Positions 11,328 through 21,574 of a stretch of 64,000 nt of DNA are shown here, one piece after another (position 1 is the stretch's first letter; the number at the start of each line of letters is the position of its first letter). The DNA is from Diphasiastrum complanatum (taxonomy: Eukaryota > Streptophyta > Lycopodiopsida > Lycopodiales > Lycopodiaceae), in the NCBI GenBank assembly GCA_029204225.1, contig CM055095.1:9950243-10014242 (forward strand), given 5' to 3'. The position numbers and the translations under genes were made by a program. The notes beneath the pieces were generated by a model. That model saw only the letters and a program-made list of their open reading frames with translations. It ran no database searches and was not told where the DNA came from.

Positions 11328-11406
11328 TAAGTACCGCGGTACCAGTATGGTCCCGCGGTACCAGGATCCGCGGGGCCCGGTACCGTGGGACCTATGATAT
11401 ATATAT
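11328..11406. mobile_element. DNA-transposon end X (GGTACC-rich)
   Basis: A GC-rich block with four GGTACC-type palindromes (ACCGCGGTACC, GCGGTACC, CCCGGTACCG) ending ...GGGACCTATGA against (TA)n. It matches the right end of element Y (16,724-16,802) in the same orientation. Its other end is not found, so it is a fragment. Confidence 0.6.
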
Positions 11407-11844
11407 ATATATATCATAATTGCACCGCGATTCGCGAATCGCGATTCAAAATCGCGATCAGAATCGCGATCCCGATTCGCGATTCGGGATTTTCCCAGAA
11501 TCGTGTAGAATCAAAAAAAAAAAAAAAAATTTGAAATTTTTTTGTGCAATATGGGTATCAGATGAAAGCTCTGATTGAGGGGAGTATGATTGTGTAGTTT
11601 GCCGACTGTTTCAGGTGCAGGATGGTCCCTTTACACTAAAGCTGCATCCCATATAAAAAAAAGTGAACACATTGGGGCATTCCTAGTGAACATAGCAGGA
11701 ATCTCCCTTTCTTTGATTCTCCCTCTCTCTATCTCTCTCTGATCACGATTCACAACAAACGGAACTAAAACCATGCTGAACAAAAACCTAGCTGAATCAT
11801 TCTAAACTTTAGCCTTAAATGAAACAATTTTTGACAAAACAACC

Positions 11845-11958
<114 letters not shown>

Positions 11959-12126
11959 ACCATAAATCATAAACCATAAAACCGAAATTACTGAACTAAA
12001 ACCACAAAGAACAATACTGAATCACGACAATGTTGTGAATAGGATCATCAAAATATATATTATCGGGCCACATGGCACCAAAAAGGGGTACAATGATGTT
12101 CCATGAACGTAATGAAAACTATATAA

Positions 12127-15100
12127 CTAAGGCTCGTCAGAGTCATGGTAGGATAAATCATCCGAATCTGTGGACTGCAGATCCCATGGGTCCGCAGATG
12201 AATCGGAACTGGAGGGAGCCATATGTCGTGGTGTGGCCCTGGCTCTGCTGCGTGCTCTGGATCCCTGCTGCGTGCCCTGGCTTTGGACCACCCCCCTCTC
12301 CCTGCCTCTACCTCTGCCTCTGCCTCTGCCTCTCTCCCCTCCTCTGGCCCCCATCTGGCTGCCCCCAGCCCTGTGTCTACTCCGTCGTGCCTGTGTGTCA
12401 GGTGGCCGTAACCCTACGCCATGGGATGGCCCTACCCACTGTGATGATGCCTGGCCGACGACTGCCTGTGATGCTCCACTCCTGTCTACAAAAAGAGTAC
12501 TCAGCCCCCCCCTCCTAGAACCTCTAGGTCTCCCCCTAGGCCTACGTGCAGGAATGGCTGGCTCCTCCTCTGTCTCTGCATCAGGGTCCACTAGCAGGTC
12601 AGCCAGGTCATCCCCCTGTGCCTCCGCCCACATCTCCTCGTCCTCCTCTGTATCTCCCTCAACCCACTCCTCCTCCTCCACATAGTGTGCCCCGAGCATC
12701 TCTCCACCCTCCGAGACCTCGTCATCTCCCTCCTCAGCCCTCTCCCTCTGCCTCTCTGTCCTCCTCTGCCGCCGTAAAGCCCGTGCGTTAGCCTGTGCCT
12801 GTCTGTAGAGCTCTCTATGGATCTCATCATCCATCTCCTCCTGTGTGGGTGGTGCCCGAGGAGCAGCAGCTATCGAATCCACCAAGCAAGTGTCGGGGTC
12901 CACCTGCAACCAAAAACAATACATTGTTGTTAGGCAGGTATTGTGCAACTCACTGCATATTTTGAAAGCAAATCAAATCAATTCACCAAAGCATGCCAAG
13001 AAAAAAGGGGTGATGATGTGACTCACCTCGAGCATCTGACCCTCTCCTCGTGTGCGCCTCAGCATACGGCCGTTGGTGTTCACAAACACCAACCGCCTAC
13101 ACTGCTCGATGGACAACCTGTTCCTCTTCTGCGTGTGATACAAGGCCCAGGTGCTCCAATTCCGCTCACAAGCTCCTGCAGAACAGTCCTGTGCAAGGAC
13201 TCTCTCAGCCAATCGCCTCAGGTCACCTGTGCTGCGCCCGTCGATGCACCACCATGTAACGGGCCTCAGCTGATCCTCCCTCCGCCGACTCTGCTCTCCA
13301 TCGAAAGGAAACTGGAAGCGCTCAAATGCGAGCAGCTGGCTTGCAATGTTGGCCAGCATCGGACCTATTGGCAAAAGGAAAAACATGGCACATGTAAGAC
13401 CCCTCAAATTCAGACACTACCAATGAGTACAATACTGCAGTAACATTGCTACCAAATGATTTCTCACACGTACCTGGTCCGGGCCATACGCGCTCCGTGT
13501 ACTCCACCCATCCCCGGTGCAGCTCCGGATCGTCCCTCTCTCGTGTAGAGCGCCACAAGGGGTGTAACATGTGGGCTACGGCGTGGATGGGTCGGTGGAA
13601 GTAGTCCCACCTGGCCTCCCAGATGCGTGAGATCTCGCGCCTCCTACAGTAGACAAATTACAACAATCACTAAACCATAGCATAAAAGAAACACATCAGA
13701 CTCGAGTGAGAAACAACAAACTAGACACTGAAGAGTCATACCTATGCTCGTCCAAGGCTGACAACAGAATCCCCTCGCCGATGCGCTCCATGAACTCGTA
13801 AATGAGACCGAGGGTGCACCCCTCACGGTCTACCAGACGCAGCACTCTGTAAATGGGTAGTAGGATCCCACTAATCTCCTCAGCAGCTCTCCAGAACTCG
13901 TCGCCGTACACAGTGGACTGGAAAAATGCCGAATGGGGGAGGTTTGTAAAGTCCCGGAAGGCCACGCTGGAAACCATCCGCCGCAATGCATCCTTCACCA
14001 CCACCAATCGCTCTAGCACCAAGAAGTAAAACGCAAAGCGTGTGGGTGCGGGCTTCTTCAGGTTTAGGGTGGAGAAGGTGCGGAACAGGGCCAACACACG
14101 CCTCTTCCTGGTGACAAAAGTGACTAGGCGCATGGCCGTAGAAGTGATCTGCAACACAAACACCCAGTAAAAAAGTTTAGACAGTAGTTGAGACGTGGTT
14201 AGCAGCATCGAAGGAAGAAAGCATAGCAAATAGAACAAACTATACCTCTCTGATCCATGGAAGCGCACATAGGTCATGGATGAGCAAGTCTATGCAATGT
14301 GCAGCACAGGGTGTCCACACAATGCTAGGGTGCTCCCTCATCATAATCTCGCCCATCTGCTTGCAGTTCGAGGCGTTGTCGGTGACAACCTGAACCACGT
14401 GCTCATCTCCGATGTCAGCAATAACATCTCTAATGACCTCCCATATGAAATCGGCTGTGATGGCGTCACCACCTCGAGTGGCATCCACGCCACTACTATG
14501 CCAAGCGGGCAAGAAACCAAGACATTGATGACGGATCGCCGACGAATGTCGGTCCATCCATCGCTCAGTATCGTGCATCCATACCTGTCGCAAAACACCC
14601 ATTAGCTACATGCAAAAATTACGGCACCAGTAAATCCTAAACACATGCAAAGAGATTACAAAGACAAGTTACTTACTGCTGCCAAGCTGAGCGGATGGAA
14701 CTCAACTCCCGCGTGATGGTCTCCTCCTCCTGACAAAGCAACCTGCCTCGTAGTGCCTCTCGCCTGGGAGGTGTCCATGTAGCATCCACGGCCGCCATCT
14801 GTGCACAGAACTCCCTGAACACCCAAGTGTCAACAACAGCAAAGGCAATGCCACACTCGTAAAAGAACTGGCCACACAGTCGAGTGCAACGGGCCTGCTG
14901 CTCTCTCTGCCAGCCGCATCGATCAAGGGTCTGCTGCCTGGGCCTAACCCCTCTCTGCTGTGTATTTGGTGCTCGTGGTCTGGCATGCCCAATGGATGGC
15001 TGATCTGTGGGTGTGTCACTCTCTCTGGCAACATCTGCCGAAGCATGTGGTGCATCTGCTGCCGAGGAGGAGGGTCGAGAAGCACCCGCTGCTGCTGAAC

Positions 15101-15437
15101 CAACATGCTCATCTGATGGTCCTGCTGCTGCTGCGGATGGAACTAAAGGTGCTCTACTGGGCCTTGCACCTGAACCATGCTCTGCCCGTGCTGTACTGGG
15201 CCCTGCAGCTGTACCATGCTCTGCCCGTGATGTACTGGGCCCTGCACCTGTACCATGCCCAACCCATGATGTACTACGCCCTGCAGCTATACCATGCCCT
15301 GCCCGTGATGTACTAGGCCCAATATCCATGGTAGGCCCTACCTGTCTGCCTGTGAGCCCTCCTGCATGCCTACCTGTAGCTGCTCCTGCTGTCTGTCCCT
15401 GTCTAGAACCCTGTGATGCAGTACCGGGCCCGTACAT
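12127..15437 (-). pseudogene. hAT transposase (DUF659 and hAT dimerisation type), six exons, one frameshift
   Basis: Coding exons, high to low: 15,437-14,677; 14,584-14,246; about 14,148-13,742; 13,643-13,474; 13,364-13,027; 12,903-12,127. Each junction has GT-AG signals and all phases agree, giving about 930 residues if a missing base near 14,490-14,510 is allowed for. Exon 1 has four 13-residue repeats (GPSTSRAEHGTAA type) and the start of the catalytic region; exon 2 has LSDGWTD and QVVTDNASN, the conserved Asp motifs of DUF659-type hAT transposases; exon 5 has CSAGACERNWSTWALYHTQK, the C-terminal dimerisation domain; exon 6 adds an acidic segment and an RGRGRGRGR tract ending in a Ser/Asp tail, unusual for the family. 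No BED zinc finger is visible. An upstream non-coding exon with donor near 15,619 and acceptor at 15,501 is plausible. More GC-rich than its surroundings. It may be a recently active transposase now broken. Confidence 0.85.
15150..15330 (-). repeat. 39-bp coding minisatellite in hAT exon 1
   Basis: About four tandem 39-base units encoding 13-residue repeats (GPSTSRAEHGTAA and variants). The unit length is a multiple of three, so copy-number changes keep the frame. Confidence 0.85.
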
Positions 15438-15878
15438 GGTAGACAACCTCTGCAGATCCTAATCAGAAATCCTAGGCGTGTCGTGACGGCTGAAACTGAT
15501 GCTGTAAAAATCACTGTGGGCGTGAAGAAAGGTGGTCTAGAGCCAGACTACGCTCGATTTGGTTGCCTACAGCTCAATGTCAACAATTGCAAAAAATCAA
15601 GCCTACACTTACCAAATATCGAAATTTGGTCGTTTCGCTCTCCACGAAGCTCAGACCCACCCGGCACCGTGCACACCAACTCCGTATCGTCGAGTAGATG
15701 CCTGCCAAGTATTCACTTGCGAAGATTGGACGCCCACGGCTCTCAGAAAAAAAATTTGCCTCCTCCACTACTGGCGCGGTTCTGTGCGCGAGGAGGCCGA
15801 AAATCGGGTTTTTGTTTTTTTTTTTTTTGCGATTCTGTCCACGATTCGCTGCAACTATGATATATATATATATATATA

Positions 15879-16019
15879 TCATAGTGGCACGTGGTACCGC
15901 CATGGTACCACCAGTACGGTATTGCCCTGGGATCCGCAGTACCATTTTTTATTTTTATTTTTAAAATTTTTTATAATTAATAATTGCCTTTTATATAGTA
16001 AAATAGGCTTTAAAAATGG

Positions 16020-16051
<32 letters not shown>

Positions 16052-16802
16052 GTTTTGGGTGTAAAAAAAGAGGGGATAGTACAGGGGGGACAGGTACAAC
16101 AGCACATGGGCACTGTGGGTGAGCAGACCATGGGGCCAACGGGAGACACAGGGGGGGAACAACACGGGGTCAGGTACAGAGGCACATGGAGGGATGATGG
16201 GGATGCACATGGCCGATCAGGCTGTGGGGATAAATAGGCACTCACAATGCCATTGTGAGGGCAGAGGCTGTGAGAGAGCCAGTGACAGCCAGTGAGAGAG
16301 CCAAAGAGAGCCAGTGACAGGCTGTGAGAGGTTGTTTGAGAACCAGGGTGACGTTTGAGAACCTAGGCCTGCTCGGGTGGCGGAGAGTCCATGAATCATA
16401 AACTGGGGGCGTGCGAGCAACAGGACGTGGTGGTGGAACCACAGTGGCAACTGGCGGACGCGAAGGGACGGGATCAACCGGAATGGGTGCAGATGGGGGT
16501 GCAAGGCAGGGCGAAGCAAATTAGATGCAAGGCAGGGCGAAGGCAGGGCGAAGCAAATCAGATGCAAGGCAGGGCGTTGCGTGGGCGAAGGGCGACGCAA
16601 GGCAGCGAAGGCAGGCAGGCAAAAACAGCAGCAAAGGCAGGGCAGCGAGGGCGCCAAAAAATTTCAGAGAAGATGCGAGGGGGGCGGGTAGATTTAGGTC
16701 AAAAAAAAAAGTTTAAAAATATTATTATATTGTGGTACCACGGTATCATCATGGTACCGCGGTACCGGTATCCACGCTACCCAGTACCGCGGGACCTATG
16801 AT
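15879..16802. mobile_element. Non-autonomous DNA transposon Y (GGTACC-rich ends)
   Basis: About 0.92 kb between two (TA)n tracts. The left end starts TCATAGTGGCACGTGGTACC; the right end, reversed, starts TCATAGGTCCCGCGGTACTG. Both ends carry several GGTACC palindromes within about 75 bases. The interior has a run of about 28 A (16,020-16,048), a GTGAGAGAGCCA repeat (16,265-16,330) and a repeat GATGCAAGGCAGGGCGAAGC (16,525-16,575). No transposase. The terminal TCATAG matches the neighbouring hAT element, so it is probably mobilised by a related hAT. Confidence 0.6.
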
Positions 16803-16817
16803 ATATATATATATATA

Positions 16818-16820
<3 letters not shown>

Positions 16821-16887
<67 letters not shown>
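16821..16887. repeat. (GA)n microsatellite
   Basis: A pure GA run of about 66 bases directly after the (TA)n tract at the right end of element Y. Confidence 0.95.
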
Positions 16888-16889
<2 letters not shown>

Positions 16890-17064
16890 CTTTGGCAAGT
16901 GATTGTCAGAAAAAGTTAAGTTTACCTGGTGATACACAAAGGCTTACTGTTAAACTCTGCTGGAAGATGAGCCATGATCATATTAGAGACCACACTTAAC
17001 AAAGTTTAAAGGATTAAGGTATTGCAAAGAAGTGAGCAGTTTCAACTCGGAATAAGAGACTTAC

Positions 17065-17972
17065 AAGTCTGCGTGCCCAGCTCTGTCCTGCTTGTCTGCT
17101 TTGGCAAAAACATTGAGTGCAAATCCCTCCACATATAGTTGATCATCTGGACTGAGCTTTACAACCTTCTTATCCTGCACAATACATTAAGAGTGGATGT
17201 CACAAGCATTATTATTTCATGCCCCAATATTACCTGTTTCGTTTCAGGAATTTGCCCCTGCTGCAGCATCTCGGTCTGCATGTTCTGGTTCAGTTGTAGC
17301 CAATGCCTCTTGATGAAAGAAGGTTTCAGGGGAGCTTGAGGTGCTAAATTTTCAAATTGTTGCCACTGGATAGGATACGTCAAATCTAGATTGCATAATA
17401 TACAGATGTTAAGTCTAGGATACTACCTGAACATTACAAAAATAAATAAAATCTTTATGAAATCCACCCACAAAGTTTTACACCATCAATCGCGTCATGC
17501 ATTGTCATAAGTTCTAACCATCAACGATACCGAGTTGCATTGTCGTCAGCATGCATCACTTATGCTCTCAACAGTTGCCAGACAAGGGTTTTTCAATGTA
17601 AAACAGATGAAAAAATAGTGTAGCCTAAGACCAATACAAACAATCTAAATGAACGGAAAATTAGGATCAAAAGATTGGCATGGATGAACGTAGACTTCCA
17701 CAGAATTTATCTGAAAGATCCTTACAAACAACCCAGAATATTACAGCCAAAACAGAGACACAAGAAAATACAAAGAAAAAAGAAACTTATTAGCTGGCAA
17801 CCTCTGATAATTTGCAAGAGCAATACAAAGTCACAATAACACTAGGAATATATGTCCCTACAAATAAATACCTTTTCTAGTTGATTCATGAGAGAAACAA
17901 GCAATGCATTTGTTGCCTTTGTGCGTTCCTTTGCTGGTATCTTCAGGCCTCTTTCCATGGCATAAAGTCGAC
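17065..17972 (-). CDS. VTA1: VTA1/LIP5 homologue (ESCRT cofactor), two internal exons
   Basis: Two exons on the minus strand. Exon at 17,972-17,872 (101 bases) encodes RLYAMERGLKIPAKERTK...SLMNQLEK. Exon at 17,174-17,065 (110 bases) encodes DKKVVKLSPDDQLYVEGFAL...KADKQDRAGHADL. Both have clean AG acceptors and GT donors, and joining them in phase gives the N-terminal Vta1 domain (tandem MIT-like helices). Known role: the VTA1/LIP5 family binds and stimulates the AAA-ATPase VPS4/SKD1 on endosomes during multivesicular-body sorting. The first exon (upstream) and the exons after RAGHADL are not in the visible flanks. Downstream the gene meets the (GA)n/(TA)n transposon stack at 16.9 kb, so it is either interrupted by a very long intron or truncated. 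Good family match; completeness uncertain. Confidence 0.85.
17234..17365 (-). other. Candidate 44-codon cassette exon within the VTA1 intron
   Basis: Between the two VTA1 exons, an open segment of exactly 132 bases is bounded by an AG acceptor (...CTATCCAG) and a GT donor (CAG|GTAATATT). It encodes WQQFENLAPQAPLKPSFIKR then a Gln-rich stretch. The flanking exons join at phase 0 and the segment is a multiple of three, so including it would keep the VTA1 frame. I do not recognise the peptide and it is not part of the usual VTA1 domain. It could be an alternative exon, part of another gene or chance. Confidence 0.4.
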
Positions 17973-19390
17973 CTGCCAAAATAGGGACAAATCCAGAAAT
18001 CATTCCAGATAGTTATAATGAGACAGTTGCAAATCAAAAAATGAGAATAACCTCACGAGGAATCAAATTGATACCTCCAGAGTGCACTGTAGGCAGGCAT
18101 AAACAAGAAAATAAACTAATGCATAATCACAAGATTAGAATGCAAAAGCAACAAATCAACTGTTCTGTTTGAAATTTGAATGGATTCAAGAGAAATAATA
18201 AATTTGAAATAAAAAGGTGAACAGAAAGCTGTACAAGTGATTGTTATAAACATGAATAAAAATCATGTTGTCCAAAGTGAAAAATCACATGACATGAAAA
18301 TTAAGAGAGAACATTTTCACATAAGTTAGCGTGGCATTGATGACTTTGGATACAGCTCGCATTCCTGTAATTTAACCTAGCTCTGCAGTGGAAATAATGT
18401 CCTGTCAAAATTACACTAACAAAATCAAATTTTCAATTTTAAGGACAAGCACATCATGCTCTGATGTACATCTTGAACCATAGTTCTGTAGCAGATGATA
18501 CGGGCATGTACAGAACGGTGTTCCTTACATCTTCTTCCCTTTTTTTGTTTTTGTAAGGTTTATTTTGTTCCTCTTTTGAGAAGACATTTGCCTCCAGGCT
18601 CCACCAAGACGCTGCCTGTAGCTCGGTAACCCAAAAATGCACCTGGGAAATCTGTAGCAGATCCTGCTACTTGAAATCTGTAGCTAGAATCCTGATGAGT
18701 TTCAAGAAGGGGTAGATGAATAGTTCCATAGCTTCAATGGCCCTTCAAATAACGGGCTGCAACAGGCTTCCTGATGTAATACTTCTGTAGCTTCAAAATC
18801 ACAGTTCCATTGCTTCCAAAGCCCTAAATAGATTGAGCTTTCATAAGCACATTTCATATCAGGCTTCAAAAGCCCTGTACAGCAAAAGTTCCAGAACTGC
18901 CTTTGATCTCTTGCTCTTGCTATAGTGCCACTGGGCCTCTCAACCAATTCCTCCCATGTCTCTACCGTGAACACTAGCTCTGTATTAACACTGGCATTTA
19001 GTCTCAAATTTAATGTCTACTGTTTTCAAATCCACAATAGCAAAAGCTCAAATAACAAATAAAAATTTCATTCCTCCTAATCTCCTCCATGTTCCAGCAA
19101 TAATAGGCTAACACTATGCATGATTATGCTTTGTACACTTGTCACTCTTCTCATGAGTGTGCAAATGCATGTACCCTATTTAACCTTTGGCTTTGGCCTA
19201 GGTCTTACTTACTCTATCACTACCAAAAATAGGCCCCTTGTCATAGCATGTAGGCTTGGAGGTCATCTCCAAGGAGGTTTTATGAAGCATTTAAAGAAAT
19301 CACTTCAAGAAATTATTTTAGCAAAAACAAATCCTCAATAGGAACTACTATAGATAGGAATTTGATATCTACTAATCACCATATTGTAGG
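17973..19390. other. VTA1 upstream intron or flank; no gene seen
   Basis: AT-rich. Several minus-strand frames of 60-100 codons (18,454-19,007) contain imperfect repeats of a CTGTAGCTTCA-like phrase but resemble no known protein. No first exon of VTA1 could be recognised here. Confidence 0.4.
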
Positions 19391-19394
19391 TCTG

Positions 19395-19690
19395 ACATCT
19401 TATAATACAATTGACAAGTCGAAGTAACACGTGTCCTATGTTGTTCGCGACATGTGGTAGACCCAACACATGAGGGACACGATGTCAAATAGCCTTAGTA
19501 ACTCCTACACATCATGCCTATATGTTAAAGCATTGGCGATAGGCCATCAACACCCCTATGCCCGGGCGGAGACTATCAAAAAACCCTCCTCTATATTTCT
19601 ATGATGTAGTTTTTATAATTTCAATGAAAGAAAATAAATTTCATTGTTTTGTATTCTACCATAGTTACTTCGTGAAGATGGTATCAAGCA
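19395..19690. repeat. Left copy of a diverged direct repeat (probable LTR)
   Basis: Matches 33,525-33,850 in the same orientation over three separated blocks (GAATTGACAAGTC..CCTATGTTGT; ..GTGTCAA..CATGCCTATGTGTTA; ATTTCAT..TTGT.TTC.ATCATAGTT types). The pair brackets the gypsy element and its insertions, so they are probably that element's LTRs. Termini are not resolved. Confidence 0.5.
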
Positions 19691-19699
19691 GTTTCAATC

Positions 19700-20722
19700 T
19701 AGAAAAAGACAGTCATTCGATTGTATGTGGCTCATCCAAGTCAAGAGCTTAGAGAAGGAAAATATGTAGCTCATTTTGATTGAGTTTATTTACAATACGA
19801 AATGGCCCAAGAAACGAGGGGACAACTTAGGTCATTTCCATGTCCTCAATACCTTGGAATATTTTGGAATTAAGGTAGACCCAATCTCCTTCCACAAAGA
19901 CTTGAGGCTCCTGGCATTAAACTGGGCTCTATCTTGACCTGTTTTTACGTTATCTCGAGTAACAAGCAACATTTCCTGCATATCCTACAAGAAATCTACC
20001 ACTGCATTTACCTTGAGACCATTGAGGCCAACGGAAATGGGGGCACGAGGATGGAAACCATGCATCAACATGAATGGACTATAAACCGTCGTTGAGTGCT
20101 TTGCACTGTTATACACAAACTCAATTCTGGGAGGTACCTTTTACAATCAACTGTCTCCTGGAAACATATCCACGGAGCATATCTTTCATAGACTAGTTTG
20201 TCCATTCAGTCTAACCATCTGATTCTTGATGATTTGACGACCCTAGACTCAATGTGGTCTCCAATTTCTCGAACATTGCTTGCCAGAATTTGTAAGTGAA
20301 CTTTAAATCCCGATCATTAACAATGTCACTTGGCAAACCAGACAACCTGAACAACTTCTCCATAAAAAGTTGGGCAAGTTCTGAAGCTTTGACAGTCATC
20401 TTAGTTGGAATAAATTGCGCCATCTTGGTTAGCCTATCACCATATGGCAACATTTTACTTCCCCGTCCAAGGAAGTCCAACTACAAAATCCATGGAAATG
20501 CTAGCCCACTTTCTTTCGGGGATTTCCAATGGAAGCAACAACAGCTGCCTTAGGTCTTTCAGCTATTTTTAACCTGGCATTGCCGACACTTGCGAACATA
20601 TTGCCTTCAACTGATCTTCAGATTTTGGCCAATAAGTTCCTCTTTACTAGATCAAGCATTCTTTGTGTGCCGAGGCGTCCCGCACAAGGGCTGTTATGAC
20701 ATTCATGCTCATCATTTTCTGG
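19700..20722 (-). pseudogene. Ty3/gypsy integrase, left part of a split element
   Basis: Minus-strand relic. The open piece 20,480-20,211 has YGDRLTKMAQFIP, LFMEKLFRLSGLPSDIVNDR and FTYKFWQAMFEKL, the gypsy integrase catalytic core. Upstream, GTYWPKSEDQ is the end of the zinc-binding region. Downstream, GDWVYLNSKIFQG and SFLGHFVL are the post-core domain. It ends at 20,731 against the hAT-like element Z; the reverse transcriptase and RNase H of the same element resume at 32,033. Confidence 0.8.
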
Positions 20723-20723
20723 C

Positions 20724-20731
20724 ACACATAC
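20724..20731. repeat. Target-site duplication, left copy
   Basis: ACACATAC, matching AGACATAC at 32,025-32,032 (7 of 8). The preceding base C is also shared. An 8-bp duplication is the size made by hAT transposases. Confidence 0.7.
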
Positions 20732-21253
20732 AAAGGTTACACCCCGGTTCGAACAGGTCGATTCGAACCGGCCGGTTCAAACTGGCAGGCCAGGTTCGAA
20801 CCGGAAAACGGTTCGAACCTATCTTTTCCATTTTTCAAAAAAAAAAATGATTTTTTCTGATGTACAAGTCATATATTCACTGTACAGTAGTGTACAGATA
20901 CCTAATAGCTAAACAATTTCCTCTAAATTTACAGATATCAGGAATCAGGATAATCGGATCCGAGTCGCAACCTGTGACCTGTCATATCAAAACATAGAAA
21001 TGTTGTGTCGAATCGCGATTCGTTGAAAGAACCGCGATTCGAAAGTCCTTTTCGAAAAGGTCCGGTTCGAACCGTTTTTTTGTTGTTCGAACCGTTTTCC
21101 AAAAAAAACAAAAAAGCTTGTTACCTGCTCGTCGGCGTCCTACTCCTTGCGACAGAGTTTCAGTCCCAAAGTTTCCGAGATTTCCGCCGAAGAGAGAGAG
21201 AGATCCGAGACAGATCCACGCCCAAGAGAGAGAAATCCGAGATAGTTCCGTGC

Positions 21254-21255
<2 letters not shown>
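20732..21255. mobile_element. hAT-like non-autonomous element Z, left arm
   Basis: Starts AAAGGTTACACC; the right arm, reversed, starts AAGGTTGCATCG. The arm is packed with GGTTCGAACC-type palindromes (near 20,750-20,820 and 21,055-21,090) and has CGAATCGCGATTCG (21,007-21,021), the same palindrome as the hAT end at 11.43 kb. No coding sequence. It is interrupted at the (GA)n where the LINEs sit and resumes at about 31,560. Confidence 0.65.

Positions 21256-21337
<82 letters not shown>
21256..21337. repeat. (GA)n at the 3' end of LINE a
   Basis: A GA run of about 80 bases between element Z and the LINE 3' end. On the LINE strand it reads (TC)n and immediately follows the LINE. Confidence 0.95.
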
Positions 21338-21340
<3 letters not shown>

Positions 21341-21360
21341 AGAATTAGAATTATTATTAT

Positions 21361-21395
21361 TAACGTCTTTTGGTGCCCAGGGGCACATAAGACAA
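21361..21395 (-). promoter_or_regulatory. 3'-terminal two-stem hairpin of LINE a
   Basis: GTCTT (21,365-21,369) pairs with AAGAC (21,389-21,393); inside it GTGCC (21,373-21,377) pairs with GGCAC (21,382-21,386) around a four-base loop. The same architecture is found in LINE b at 26,230-26,259 with different paired bases. Probably recognised by the element's own reverse transcriptase. Confidence 0.6.
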
Positions 21396-21574
21396 AAGAG
21401 AGTACAAAATGTGAGAAGCATTGTCCGCATAAGGACTTATTTACCAATGAAAAGACAGTAAAACTAAAACTAAAATATCGATCTCTCTGTCTCTAAGAGA
21501 AAAAGTATCCAAGCTTGACCACCAGCTGGTGAGGGTACAAAGCAAGAGCTTAACCACCTGCTCCGCGGAGGAAA

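Noticed and set aside
12072-13443. Several plus-strand frames of 60-170 codons
   Set aside because: They are antisense to the spliced hAT transposase exons, whose splice phases and motifs fit the minus strand.
14960-15462. Plus-strand frames of 118-151 codons
   Set aside because: Shadow of the 39-base repeat in hAT exon 1; low complexity.
19677-19690. TGGTATCAAGCAG as a plus-strand primer binding site
   Set aside because: Only partly matches the tRNA-Met complement, and the pol next to it is on the minus strand; kept as unresolved.
20745-21090. tRNA gene suggested by GGTTCGAA (T-loop-like) sequences
   Set aside because: No acceptor stem, anticodon arm or A box around any of the copies; they are palindromic subterminal repeats.
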